Below are positions 42,683 to 50,646 of a stretch of 64,000 bases of DNA, in pieces. The position numbers were made by a program, and so were the translations under genes. The notes under the pieces were generated by a model. It made no database searches. It was not told the origin of the DNA and saw only the letters and a program-made list of their open reading frames with translations. Source of the DNA: Caulobacter sp. RHG1 (GTDB taxonomy: Bacteria; Pseudomonadota; Alphaproteobacteria; Caulobacterales; Caulobacteraceae); the NCBI RefSeq assembly GCF_013181195.1, contig NZ_SMZP01000007.1:310001-374000 (forward strand), written 5' to 3'. How positions within the stretch are numbered: position 1 is the stretch's first letter; every line of letters starts with the position of its first letter.

Positions 42683-43162
42683 TCATGGCCAGGACCTCGG
42701 CTCAGCCGAATGGTCGATGGCGCTGTAACGAACTTCCAGCCTGGCGACGGCCACGCCCGAGACGTTCTTGAGCAGTACGTCGTAGCGCGCCGGCTGGGCG
42801 TCCTTGCCCGGCGGCAGCAGGCCGCTCCAGTGGGTGACGGCCCTGGCGATGATCGCGCCGCCGTCATCGAAGGCGATGACATCCAGATGCGCCGCTAGCG
42901 GCGGCGCGGCGGCATGGATGCTGCTGGTGACCTTGCCCAGCACCCAAAGCCCCTTCGGCGTGGACAGGGTGGTTGTCGTCAGAATGGTGACCGGCGGCGC
43001 GTCCAGGCGGTCGATATGCAGGGGTTCTTGAGCCGCGGCCAAGACTGGAACGAGTTGGGCCAGGGCAGAGCTGAGCATCAGGATCGCCCCGGCGGCGACC
43101 AAGGCGGCATTGGGCGGCAGATCGCCTCTCGAGGCGGATGGGCGCTTCCAAAGCCGAGCCAT
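42683..43162 (-). CDS. Unknown membrane-anchored or exported protein
   Basis: This 159-residue protein has a single hydrophobic N-terminal segment (LVAAGAILMLSSALAQLVPVLAAAQ, about 21-45) that acts as a signal or anchor. The rest is beta-rich (PVTILTTTTLSTPKGLWVLG and YDVLLKNVSGVAVARLEVRYS), as in small periplasmic domains that present a beta-sandwich. I do not recognise the family. Start at 43162 with GAGGGAGG ribosome-binding site. It precedes flgC and is itself preceded by a predicted ECF promoter, so it is a candidate periplasmic metal-stress protein. Confidence 0.6.
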   Translation of the reverse strand: MARLWKRPSASRGDLPPNAALVAAGAILMLSSALAQLVPVLAAAQEPLHIDRLDAPPVTILTTTTLSTPKGLWVLGKVTSSIHAAAPPLAAHLDVIAFDDGGAIIARAVTHWSGLLPPGKDAQPARYDVLLKNVSGVAVARLEVRYSAIDHSAEPRSWP

Positions 43163-43250
43163 GATCCAGCCTCCCTCAAGCTTCCCCATGCGCGTCGAAC
43201 CGCGGGCCACAACCCGGCACAACGCCGAGACCGAGGGCCATCGACTCTGT

Positions 43251-43276
43251 GTACGCAGCCCAGAGCGTTCCCCCTC
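43251..43276 (-). promoter_or_regulatory. Predicted ECF promoter for the unknown gene and flgC
   Basis: Minus strand: GAGGGG (43276-43271), 15 bases, CGTAC (43255-43251), 89 bases before the ATG at 43162. It lies just after the stop of the upstream reductase gene. Confidence 0.58.
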
Positions 43277-43299
43277 GCTCATCCCCCGTGCGCTGAGGG

Positions 43300-44208
43300 T
43301 CAGGTCAAATCGACGGCCCGCTCACGCAGGGCGTTGTGGATGGCGGTCGCGGCGATCGCCGCCTCGCCGACGGCGACGCTGATCTGGTTGAGCCCGCGCA
43401 CCACGTCGCCGGCCGCATAAAGTCCCGGGCGTGACAGCCTTTGATGCCCGTCGACGATCGCGCAACCGCCCGCGTCCAGGGCCAGGTCCAGCGACGCCAA
43501 GAGCCTTGTCTGAGGGTCGACGCCGAGCGCGCCGTAGACCGCGTCGAAAGGATCAAGGTCGCGGCCTTGGGGATCGCTGGCCCAAACCGCGCCGCCGGCG
43601 AAGCGCAGGGACCCCTGCCGCGTGGCCTCGACTGCCACGCCAGCTTGGCGCAAGTCGACCGCCATCGCCGCGGAGAGGTCGCCACCGTCGCTAAGCAAGG
43701 TGACCGAGGGGCTGTAGCGTCGCAGAAACAGCGCTTCGCGGGCGGCATGATCACCGTCGCCGATCACCGCGACGCGTTTGTTGATTGCCTCAAAGCCGTC
43801 GCAGATTGGACAGAACCGTAAGACCCCTTGTTGAAGCGCCGCCTGAGCGTCGAGCAGCTGGGGCCAGCGGTCGCGCACCCCGGTGGCGAGCAGCACAGTG
43901 CGCGCGTGGACCAGCCGCCCCTTGAAGATGACCCGCCAGTCGTGCCCATCGGCCTCCAGTCCGAGAACCTCACCGCCCCATTCGGGCTTTCCGTAGGGCA
44001 GCATCTGGCGTTGCAGCCGCCGCAGCAGGTCGAGCCCGCCGATCCCCTCGGGAAAACCCGGATAGTTGTGACTGCGCGGGATCATCGTCGCGCGGCTGTC
44101 GCCACGCTCGGCGATCAGCACCGAACGCCGAAACCGGAGGAGATAGAGCGCGGCGACCAGGCCGGCGGGGCCAGCGCCGATGATCACGCAGTCGATGGGC
44201 TCGGACAT
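43300..44208 (-). CDS. Thioredoxin-reductase-like FAD/NAD(P) oxidoreductase
   Basis: This 302-residue flavoprotein is of the thioredoxin-reductase fold. The FAD-binding motif VIIGAGPAGLVAALYLLRFRR is at the N-terminus, the redox pair CPIC in FCPICDGFEA is central, and an NAD(P)-binding segment VAVIGDGDHAAREALFL follows. The C-terminal part has the FAD-contacting GLYAAGDVVRGLNQISVAVG. It probably reduces a thioredoxin or disulfide target during metal stress. No thioredoxin gene is nearby. The start at 44208 gives a normal N-terminus; longer frames upstream are not convincing. A predicted ECF promoter lies 68 bases before. Confidence 0.83.
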   Translation of the reverse strand: MSEPIDCVIIGAGPAGLVAALYLLRFRRSVLIAERGDSRATMIPRSHNYPGFPEGIGGLDLLRRLQRQMLPYGKPEWGGEVLGLEADGHDWRVIFKGRLVHARTVLLATGVRDRWPQLLDAQAALQQGVLRFCPICDGFEAINKRVAVIGDGDHAAREALFLRRYSPSVTLLSDGGDLSAAMAVDLRQAGVAVEATRQGSLRFAGGAVWASDPQGRDLDPFDAVYGALGVDPQTRLLASLDLALDAGGCAIVDGHQRLSRPGLYAAGDVVRGLNQISVAVGEAAIAATAIHNALRERAVDLT

Positions 44209-44275
44209 CAGGCCTCCATGCGGGTCAGGCGTCAGGATCAGGCGGGACGGCGCGAGCGCGGCGTCCGCGCTGGAT

Positions 44276-44301
44276 ATACGCGGCCGCCACCCGACGCCCT
44301 C
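44276..44301 (-). promoter_or_regulatory. Predicted ECF promoter for the thioredoxin-reductase-like gene
   Basis: Minus strand: GAGGGC (44301-44296), 15 bases, CGTAT (44280-44276), 68 bases before the ATG. Confidence 0.58.
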
Positions 44302-44415
44302 GCGCAGGCCAGGGCACAACGCGGACGCGCGGAATGGGTCTGGCGCCCGTGGGTCCGAAGCGCTTTGCTGGCCAAGTGTCGCCATGTCGATTCCTGGCGG
44401 CCAGGAGGGGCCCGA

Positions 44416-45675
44416 GTGTCGGATGCTTTAATGCGGGAGCTGTTGAGCCGCTGGCGGGACGATCCGCGTGGCGCCTATCGCGGCTGGTTTCTGTGGGAAG
44501 ACCGGTTGAAGAACTTCAGGTCGATCCGGCGCGGCGTCCAGCAGGTCGCCGCCGAGATCGAGACCAACCGGTTCGGCGTGACCTATCGCGGCTCCTCGCT
44601 GGAGACCGTCGTCCACTCGATCGCCGAGCAACGGCAGGTGTTCAAGGGCGCCGATCACGCATTCCTGTGGAAGCCCAAGCTGCGTATCCCTGACATCTAT
44701 GAGAACCCCGATAACCAGCGGGCCTTTGGCCGCTTGCTGGACGCCTGCGTCTGCTGCGACACTGAAGAGCATGTGCTGGCGGAAATCCACCGCATCGACG
44801 CGCTCAAGATCAAGGGCCTGGGACCGGCGGTCGCCAACATCCTATATTTCCTGCACCCGACCATCGCCCCGCCGTTCAACACCGCCATTGTCCGGGGCTA
44901 CAACGCCCTGACCGGGGCCAATGTGAAGCTAGGCCGCTGGGACCAGTATCTGGCCATGCGCCAGGGCCTGATCGCCTTCAACCAACGCCATCGCGACCTG
45001 CTGTCCAATGACCTGGGCGCGGTGGCCGCGTTCTGCTTCGACCTGGGCATGGGCCTCTACGCGCCGCCACCGCGCGCCGACGACGAGGCGGCCCGTCAAG
45101 CCTTCGTCGCCGACTTGGCCAAGGTCCGCTCGCAAGCCGCCAAGCCCACGCCGGCCGAATCCGACGACCGGACCCATACCCAGATCCAGGGCTGGCTGCG
45201 CGATCTGGGGCTAGCGCTGGGCTATCAGGTCTGGATCGCCCAGAACGACCGTGGCCGCCCCTACGGCCCGGGCCGTCTGGGCGACCACTGCCTGCCCAGG
45301 CTGCCGGCCGTCCTCGACGCTCGTCCGGGAGCCGAGGCCGTGCGCCTAATCGACGTCCTGTGGCTGGACACGGCCGGTGCGATCGTCGCGCCGTTCGAAG
45401 TCGAGCACACCACCTCGATCTATTCGGGCATCGTGCGGATGCTGGATCTGGCGCTAGGCGGAGAAACCACCGGGTTGCACAGCCTCTTCTTGGTCGCGCC
45501 CGACAAACGCGAGGCCGATGTCCGCGCCCAGATCGCCCGCCCCGCCTTCAGCCGCATTGCAGACCTCAGCGTTCGCTATCTTCCCTATAGCGCCCTGGAA
45601 AAGCACCGCGACGCCATCGGCCAGTTCGGGGCCGGCGTCGCGGCGCTGGAGAAGGTGTCCCACCGGCTTACCTGA
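44416..45675 (+). CDS. HhH-containing putative PD-(D/E)xK nuclease
   Basis: This 419-residue protein has a DNA-binding helix-hairpin-helix-like element (ALKIKGLGPAVANILYFL, about 134-151) in its first half. In its second half is a possible nuclease core (LIDVLWLDTAGAIVAPFEVEHT, with Asp then Glu-x-Glu spacing). The phrase VEHTTSIYSGIVRMLDLALGG is distinctive. I do not recognise the family with certainty; restriction-type or repair nuclease is plausible. The GTG start has AGGAGG at good spacing. No methylase partner is visible. Its stop overlaps the end of the sigma factor gene by 8 bases on the other strand. Confidence 0.65.
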   Translation: MSDALMRELLSRWRDDPRGAYRGWFLWEDRLKNFRSIRRGVQQVAAEIETNRFGVTYRGSSLETVVHSIAEQRQVFKGADHAFLWKPKLRIPDIYENPDNQRAFGRLLDACVCCDTEEHVLAEIHRIDALKIKGLGPAVANILYFLHPTIAPPFNTAIVRGYNALTGANVKLGRWDQYLAMRQGLIAFNQRHRDLLSNDLGAVAAFCFDLGMGLYAPPPRADDEAARQAFVADLAKVRSQAAKPTPAESDDRTHTQIQGWLRDLGLALGYQVWIAQNDRGRPYGPGRLGDHCLPRLPAVLDARPGAEAVRLIDVLWLDTAGAIVAPFEVEHTTSIYSGIVRMLDLALGGETTGLHSLFLVAPDKREADVRAQIARPAFSRIADLSVRYLPYSALEKHRDAIGQFGAGVAALEKVSHRLT

Positions 45676-46249
45676 CCGACGGGTTCAGGTCTGGAGCCAG
45701 GTCCTTGGTCAGCAGCTTTCGCGCCCGGTAGACCCGGGTCTCGACCGTCTTGACCGAGACCCGCAGAACATCGGCGGCTTCCTGTTGGCTCATGCCCTCG
45801 AAGGCGGTCAACAAAAGCGCCGCTTTCAGCGGCGCGGGGAGCCGGGCGATGGCCCGGCCCAGGCGCGCAGCCGCCTCCTCCTGCAGCACGCAGGTTTCGG
45901 CGCTGTCGGCCGGATCGGGCGTGGCCAAGGCCTCGGCGTCATCCAGTCCGCGCGTCCCGAAGAACAGGCGGCGCACCATCATCCGCCGCCCGCGATCACG
46001 GGCCTTGTTGATTGCGATGGTGCGCAACCAGGCGCCGAACGAGCGGTTCGGATCGTAGCGCTTCAACGCGCCCCAGGCGGCGATGAAGGCCTCATGCACC
46101 GCCTCATAGGCTTCGTCGGCGTCGTCGGTATAGCGGCGCAGCAACCGGTAGAGCCGATCCTTGTGACGACGGACCAGCGTCGCGAAGGCCTGTTCATCAC
46201 CGGCCGCCGCCCGCTCGGCGAGCACATTGTCGGACGGTTGGCTGTCCAC
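45668..46249 (-). CDS. CnrH-like ECF sigma factor (module 2)
   Basis: This 193-residue ECF sigma factor is paralogous to the one at 37253. Region 2 has YTDDADEAYEAVHEAFIAAWGALKRYD and FGAWLRTIAINKARDRGRR; region 4 has LLLTAFEGMSQQEAADVLRV and SVKTVETRVYRARKLL. Gene order anti-sigma-like (46979), sensor-like (46689), sigma repeats module 1, with a 2-base gap after the sensor. Differences in region 4 suggest the two sigma factors could recognise related but not identical promoters. Its own promoter is at 47011-47037. Confidence 0.88.
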   Translation of the reverse strand: MDSQPSDNVLAERAAAGDEQAFATLVRRHKDRLYRLLRRYTDDADEAYEAVHEAFIAAWGALKRYDPNRSFGAWLRTIAINKARDRGRRMMVRRLFFGTRGLDDAEALATPDPADSAETCVLQEEAAARLGRAIARLPAPLKAALLLTAFEGMSQQEAADVLRVSVKTVETRVYRARKLLTKDLAPDLNPSVR

Positions 46250-46251
46250 AA

Positions 46252-46689
46252 TCAGCGCATATTTTCGGTCAGGGAACGCACGACGGCCTGATCGAACCGG
46301 GCGGCCTGCTGCGGTGTCAGCACCCGGCGCATCACCACCGTGTGGACGATGGTCTCCTTCTGCAGCGCGCCCATGGCCCCATGCACACGATCGATCGCTC
46401 GTTGCACCTCGGGGGTGTAGGCGTGAGTCTCCTGAATGGCCTGGGCGAGCTCGATATTGGCCGTCCGCATTTCAGCTTCCAGGCCCAGCCGGCGGGTCTC
46501 GTGATCACGCTCGATGTCGGCGATACGTTTCTTCTGCTCGGCGCTGAGCCGCAGGCCGTGATGGACAAGCTCGTGGAGCGCTGGCCGCCGCGCGCCCTCG
46601 GTGATCAGCCGCGCGCCGGTCCATACGCCCAGAACGGCGACGATCAACGACAGGCACAGAGTGAGCGCCGTGCTGCGGACCATGCCCAC
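46252..46689 (-). CDS. CnrX-like periplasmic metal sensor (module 2)
   Basis: This 145-residue membrane-anchored sensor has one N-terminal helix (LTLCLSLIVAVLGVWTGA). His39, His43, Glu60, His116 and Met120 repeat the ligand spacing of CnrX and of module 1 (ALHELVHHGL, DIERDH and VHTVVM). The start is uncertain: GTG at 46689 sits 7 bases after GGAGG and touches the upstream stop, while an in-frame ATG at 46683 is an alternative. It is expected to sense metal in the periplasm and transmit it to the CnrY-like protein. Confidence 0.83.
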   Translation of the reverse strand: MGMVRSTALTLCLSLIVAVLGVWTGARLITEGARRPALHELVHHGLRLSAEQKKRIADIERDHETRRLGLEAEMRTANIELAQAIQETHAYTPEVQRAIDRVHGAMGALQKETIVHTVVMRRVLTPQQAARFDQAVVRSLTENMR

Positions 46690-46979
46690 TAGCGCCCCTC
46701 CAACAGGCTGGACGGCGCCAAGCGCGCGGCACTGGCGAACAAGCCGTAGTCGCGCTGGGGATTGACCGTGGACGCGGCCAAGGCGCTGCCTGCGGTCAGG
46801 CCCATGGCCAAGGCCAGCACCACCGAAGCGATCTGCACGGGCGCCATGGCCGCCTGGACCAGAGCCTCACGGCGCTGCGCCGCTATGCCCCGGCTGATCT
46901 CGGCTTCCAGGCCGTCGAGGGATCTGTCAGCTGACCGGGCCGCAAGGCGCCTCATCAGCTCATCCAAAGGCTCGGTCAT
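46689..46979 (-). CDS. CnrY-like membrane anti-sigma factor (module 2)
   Basis: This 96-residue protein has the same plan as the module 1 counterpart: cytoplasmic N-terminal half (MTEPLDELMRRLAARSADRS and on), one membrane helix (VQIASVVLALAMGLTAGSA), and a periplasmic tail ending ARLAPSSLLEGR. Its stop meets the GTG of the sensor gene. The shared tail and identical length support common ancestry of the two modules by duplication. Confidence 0.76.
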   Translation of the reverse strand: MTEPLDELMRRLAARSADRSLDGLEAEISRGIAAQRREALVQAAMAPVQIASVVLALAMGLTAGSALAASTVNPQRDYGLFASAARLAPSSLLEGR

Positions 46980-47010
46980 GTGCGGGGTCCTTCAAGCTCA
47001 CCCAAATCGG

Positions 47011-47037
47011 ATACGCATCGGCGCGGCCTTTCCCCTG
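47011..47037 (-). promoter_or_regulatory. Predicted ECF promoter for sigma module 2
   Basis: Minus strand: CAGGGG (47037-47032), 16 bases, CGTAT (47015-47011), 32 bases before the anti-sigma ATG. It is the weakest of the fifteen, with C in place of the first G. Confidence 0.5.
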
Positions 47038-47090
47038 CAACGCTTGCGCGATGGGCGGAATCAGTCAGCGCCTGAGGGAGCCGATCGCGG

Positions 47091-47561
47091 CTAGCGAGGC
47101 CTGGGCTGGGCCGGCGGCTGAGACGCCGCCGCCGTTCCAGGGGGCGGCGCCAGACGTCCGACGACCTTGAAGATGATGCTGCCGGCGATGGGTTGGACCT
47201 CGCCGGGAATCTTGGCGGTGAACCTCAGCGCCCAGGTCCCGTCGGTCGGCAGATCAGCCCGAAAACTGTAGATTCCGTAGTCGAGACTGGGCGCAAAGAA
47301 GGCGGGCAAGGCCCCGCCGATCTGGCCTTCGGGCGAAAGATCGACTTGCAGGTTGCTAAACTGGACCTGCGGCACGAGGCGATTGTCCAACCGCCAGACC
47401 CGCACCTGCAACGGCACGGCAACGCCGCGGACCACCACCGAGGCGATCGGCTCGAAGCGATAATCTGTCGGCGCGGCCTGGCCCGCCGCCGGCCACAGCG
47501 CCAGGACAGCCAGGGCAGCTAGGCATGCGATCCGCCAGATCAGCCGTCTTTGCGGTCTCAT
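47091..47561 (-). CDS. Exported YtkA/FixH-like protein
   Basis: This 156-residue exported protein has a signal peptide (RRLIWRIACLAALAVLALWPAAGQA). A beta-sandwich-like body follows (FEPIASVVVRGVAVPLQVRVW; LPTDGTWALRFTAKIPGEVQP) that recalls the YtkA/FixH group, small periplasmic proteins often found with metal pumps. A Pro-rich tail ends the chain. The start at 47561 begins the signal peptide. A predicted ECF promoter lies 50 bases upstream. Function unknown; periplasmic metal handling is likely by context. Confidence 0.62.
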   Translation of the reverse strand: MRPQRRLIWRIACLAALAVLALWPAAGQAAPTDYRFEPIASVVVRGVAVPLQVRVWRLDNRLVPQVQFSNLQVDLSPEGQIGGALPAFFAPSLDYGIYSFRADLPTDGTWALRFTAKIPGEVQPIAGSIIFKVVGRLAPPPGTAAASQPPAQPRPR

Positions 47562-47610
47562 CGTCGAAGTCCCGCCTCGCGGCGTATCGCCCATCGACCG
47601 CCTGAAGGGA

Positions 47611-47636
47611 TTACGCAGGCCCCGCGCCCGCCCCTC
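47611..47636 (-). promoter_or_regulatory. Predicted ECF promoter for the YtkA/FixH-like gene
   Basis: Minus strand: GAGGGG (47636-47631), 15 bases, CGTAA (47615-47611), 50 bases before the ATG. Its ten-base context CTGCGTAATC equals that of the copA promoter. Confidence 0.62.
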
Positions 47637-47697
47637 ACAGCCGCGCACGGCCGATCATCCAATCGCGACCCTGCTCATCACGTCGCATGGCCCATTT

Positions 47698-47724
47698 GAG
47701 GGCTGCCCCCACCCCGGCGCGTAT
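47698..47724 (+). promoter_or_regulatory. Predicted ECF promoter for the acyltransferase-DUF411-glycosyltransferase operon
   Basis: GAGGGC (47698-47703), 16 bases, CGTAT (47720-47724), 26 bases before the ATG. It is divergent from the promoter at 47611-47636. Confidence 0.62.
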
Positions 47725-47750
47725 ATCGGCCAAGGATCGAGCGGGGTCAG

Positions 47751-48923
47751 ATGCGTCAGAACAAGTCAAAGACAGCTCGCGGGATCGCTGATACGGCTTT
47801 TCCCGCCTCTCTGCCGGCGCTGACTTCAGTGCGCTTCCTGCTGGCTCTTGGCGTGGTGCTCTTCCACTATCAGCTACAGTGGTCTTGGAACGCATCGGCC
47901 TGGACTGGCCTGTTCAACCGGACGCAGTATGGCGTCGACATCTTCTTCATCCTGTCGGGCTTCGTCCTGACCCACGCCTATCGCCAGCCCCTGGCCGAAG
48001 GGACGCTGGACTACCGACGCTTCCTGGTCGCCCGCATCGCGCGGATCTATCCGACCCATCTGCTGGTGCTGGCGTTCGTGCTGGTGATGGTGGGACTGGC
48101 GGTGCTGGTCGGCGCCGATTTCGACCAGAGGCTCTACAATCCCCTGGGCCTGCTCATCACGGTTTTGCTGGTTCATGCCTGGCTACCCGAGACCGTGCCC
48201 GCCGAGTGGAACGGTCCGTCCTGGTCGCTGTCGGCCGAATGGTTCGCCTATCTGGCCTTTCCTGCTTTCGCCTGGATCGGCGTGGCGCTCGCACGGCGCC
48301 CTTGGTGGCTACTGGGCCTGTCGGGCCTGATCTTTCTGGCTGCGGAGTTGAGCTACCAAGCGATGTTTGGCCAGACCGTGGTCCACGCCCAGGCCAACCT
48401 CGGCGTCCTGCGCATCGCGCCAGAATTTCTCTACGGCATCGGGCTCTATCGGCTGGGCCAAACCCTGCGCCCGACGCGGATCCAGGCCATCGTGGCGGCA
48501 TGGCTGTCGGCGACGGCGCTGCTGCTGATGATGCACTTTGGGGCCGATGATCGCCTGGTGGTCGCGGCCGCCGGTCCGCTGATCCTGGCCCTGGCCCTGC
48601 TGTCGACGGCGCGCGCCGATCGCCCCGTGTCGCGGCCCTGGATGTTGGCCGCCGGAGAAGCCTCCTATGCGCTCTATCTTCTACACATGCCTCTGTTGAT
48701 TGGCTGGAAGGGTGTCGTTTCGATCCTGACGGCCCGCCCGAGCACCTATCTGCTGAGCGCCTGGGAGGTGGCCTGCCTGCTGATCCTCAGCACCGCCGCC
48801 GCGCTCGCCATCCATCACTACTTCGAAGCGCCCGTGCGCGGCCGATTGCGCAGAGAGGCCGATCGGCTTTGGCCCGCCACGAGCGCTCACGCCGCCAAGG
48901 TCGCCTCCCCCGACCCTCAGTAA
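47751..48923 (+). CDS. OafA/YrhL-type membrane acyltransferase (regulon member)
   Basis: This 390-residue acyltransferase-3 protein is paralogous to that at 32534. Hallmarks are SVRFLLALGVVLFHY (catalytic His), YGVDIFFILSGFVLTHAYR and IARIYPTHLLVL, with about ten membrane helices. Acylating an envelope sugar may lower metal permeability; that is inference. It is first in an operon with the second DUF411 gene (12 bases on) and a glycosyltransferase, under a predicted ECF promoter. The coupling of envelope modification with metal stress is notable. Confidence 0.86.
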   Translation: MRQNKSKTARGIADTAFPASLPALTSVRFLLALGVVLFHYQLQWSWNASAWTGLFNRTQYGVDIFFILSGFVLTHAYRQPLAEGTLDYRRFLVARIARIYPTHLLVLAFVLVMVGLAVLVGADFDQRLYNPLGLLITVLLVHAWLPETVPAEWNGPSWSLSAEWFAYLAFPAFAWIGVALARRPWWLLGLSGLIFLAAELSYQAMFGQTVVHAQANLGVLRIAPEFLYGIGLYRLGQTLRPTRIQAIVAAWLSATALLLMMHFGADDRLVVAAAGPLILALALLSTARADRPVSRPWMLAAGEASYALYLLHMPLLIGWKGVVSILTARPSTYLLSAWEVACLLILSTAAALAIHHYFEAPVRGRLRREADRLWPATSAHAAKVASPDPQ

Positions 48924-48935
48924 AAGAGTCCAGAT

Positions 48936-49409
48936 ATGCCCAAGTTCGCTTTCCAGCCCGACCGTCGGGCGCTGCTCGCCACAAGTGCCGCCTTGCTTCT
49001 CGCCGGCTGCGCCCAGGCCGCGCCGCCAGGACAGTTCGTTCTCTACAAGACCCCGACCTGCGGCTGCTGCACGGCCTGGATGAAGCAGATGGAGCAAGCC
49101 GGCTTCAAGGCCACGGTGATGGAGATGGACGATCTCCATCCGGTCCAGACACGCTACGGGATAACGCCCCAGCTAGCCTCGTGCCACACCGGCGTCATCG
49201 ACGGCTTCGTGTTTGAGGGCCATGTGCCGCCGGCCGACATCGCGCGCTTCCTCAAGGAAAGGCCCAAGGGTCTGGGCCTGACGGTTCCGGGCATGCCGAT
49301 CGGCTCGCCGGGCATGGAAATGCCCGGCGGCCAGCGCGATCCGTTCGACACCCTGCTGGTGCTGGATCGCGCCGGCAAGACGGCGGTCTTCGCTCGGCAC
49401 CGGGCCTAG
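48936..49409 (+). CDS. DUF411 periplasmic metal-binding protein (copy 2)
   Basis: This 157-residue second copy of the DUF411 protein at 14131 has a lipoprotein-like leader (LLATSAALLLAGCAQA, where Cys would be the lipidated residue), then LYKTPTCGCCTAWMKQM with the CxCC cluster, CHTG, and VPGMPIGSPGMEMPGG. The two copies share most of the C-terminal half (GHVPPAD, RPKGLGL, GMPIGSPGME), so they are recent paralogues. This copy may be anchored to a membrane, unlike copy 1. Part of the acyltransferase operon. Confidence 0.83.
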   Translation: MPKFAFQPDRRALLATSAALLLAGCAQAAPPGQFVLYKTPTCGCCTAWMKQMEQAGFKATVMEMDDLHPVQTRYGITPQLASCHTGVIDGFVFEGHVPPADIARFLKERPKGLGLTVPGMPIGSPGMEMPGGQRDPFDTLLVLDRAGKTAVFARHRA

Positions 49410-49432
49410 CTCGGTCTTTGGGGGGGGCGAAC

Positions 49433-50551
49433 ATGAAGATCTGCTACGTGATCAATTCGCTGGATGGCGGCGGCGGGGCTCTGCCCCTGCCCCGGATCCT
49501 GACGCTCCTGCGGGCTGCGGGCCATGAGGTGTTCGTGGTGTCGCTGATGGAGCGCGACGGCTTGGCCCGGCCAGCGCTGGAGGCGACCGGAACGCCCTAT
49601 GCGGTCATCGGTGGCGCCAAACGCAGTTTCGTGCGCACCGCGCTGCGCCTGAACCGCATCGTCAAGACCATGGCGCCGGACTTGATCTGGACCTCGCTGA
49701 GCCACGCGACCGTCACCGGCCAGCTCGTCGGCCGGCTGCAGGGGATCCCAGTGGTCAGCTGGCTGCACAACGCTTGGCTGAAGCCCGCCAACAAGGTGAT
49801 CATGCGCGCCACCGTGGCTCTGACCCGCCACTGGATCGCCGACTCCGAAACCGTCGCCGCCTTCGGCAAACGCGTGTTGGGCATCGGCGAGGCCAAGATC
49901 AGCATCTGGCCGATCTTCCAGGCCGATCCGGACTGGCCCGTGGCCAAGGCCGCGGCCGAGGGCAAGTTCACCATCGGCAGCCTCGGGCGCCTGCATCCCA
50001 ACAAGGGTTACGACGTCCTGATCGAGGCCCTCGCCCGGCTGCGCGAGACCTCACCGACCCTGGCCAGAACGATCCAAGTGCTGATCGCTGGAGATGGTCC
50101 CGCGCGGGCGGATCTGCAGCGCCGGGTCGCCGAACTGAAGCTGACCAATGTCTGGTTCGTCGGCTTCACTGCCCCCGGCCCCTTCCTGGCCTTGCTCAAT
50201 GGTTATGTGCAGCCCTCCCACCATGAAGGCTTCGGCATCGCCGCTCACGAGGCGATGTGCGCGGGCCTGCCTATCATCGCCAGCCCGGTCGGCGAGATGG
50301 CCAACAGCATCAGAGCCTCGGGCGGCGGCGTCCTGGTCGACTATGGCGACGTCGAAGAGCTGGCCGTGGCGCTGGAGAGCTTTGCCACGAGGCCGCAATG
50401 GGCCTTCGATTGCGGCCAAGCGGGACGCGCCTGGGTGACGGCTCGCTATTCGCGGTCGGCCTTCGCGACCAATGGCCTGGCCGCGATCCGCGCCACCGGT
50501 GTCGGCGTGGCTGGCCTGGGCGTGGCCGGCGCCAGCACAGCTGCCCGTTAG
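49433..50551 (+). CDS. GT-B fold glycosyltransferase (family 4-like)
   Basis: This 372-residue glycosyltransferase has an N-terminal Rossmann-like domain (MKICYVINSLDGGGGALPLP) and a C-terminal GT-4 domain with GSLGRLHPNKGYDVLIEAL and the donor-binding stretch PSHHEGFGIAAHEAMCAGLP (E-x7-E). It probably adds a sugar to an envelope glycan or lipid in the cytoplasm. A GGGGGGG stretch forms the ribosome-binding site of the ATG at 49433. It is last in the acyltransferase-DUF411 operon, so an envelope change during metal stress is the likely context. Confidence 0.85.
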   Translation: MKICYVINSLDGGGGALPLPRILTLLRAAGHEVFVVSLMERDGLARPALEATGTPYAVIGGAKRSFVRTALRLNRIVKTMAPDLIWTSLSHATVTGQLVGRLQGIPVVSWLHNAWLKPANKVIMRATVALTRHWIADSETVAAFGKRVLGIGEAKISIWPIFQADPDWPVAKAAAEGKFTIGSLGRLHPNKGYDVLIEALARLRETSPTLARTIQVLIAGDGPARADLQRRVAELKLTNVWFVGFTAPGPFLALLNGYVQPSHHEGFGIAAHEAMCAGLPIIASPVGEMANSIRASGGGVLVDYGDVEELAVALESFATRPQWAFDCGQAGRAWVTARYSRSAFATNGLAAIRATGVGVAGLGVAGASTAAR

Positions 50552-50646
50552 CCGTGATCTAGCGCCTAGCTGGTCCATTACCGCACGATCGGCGCGCTCA
50601 TCCTCCATCAGGCTCGGAGCTTGAGCTTCCTGGCCGGGGGGTTGGC

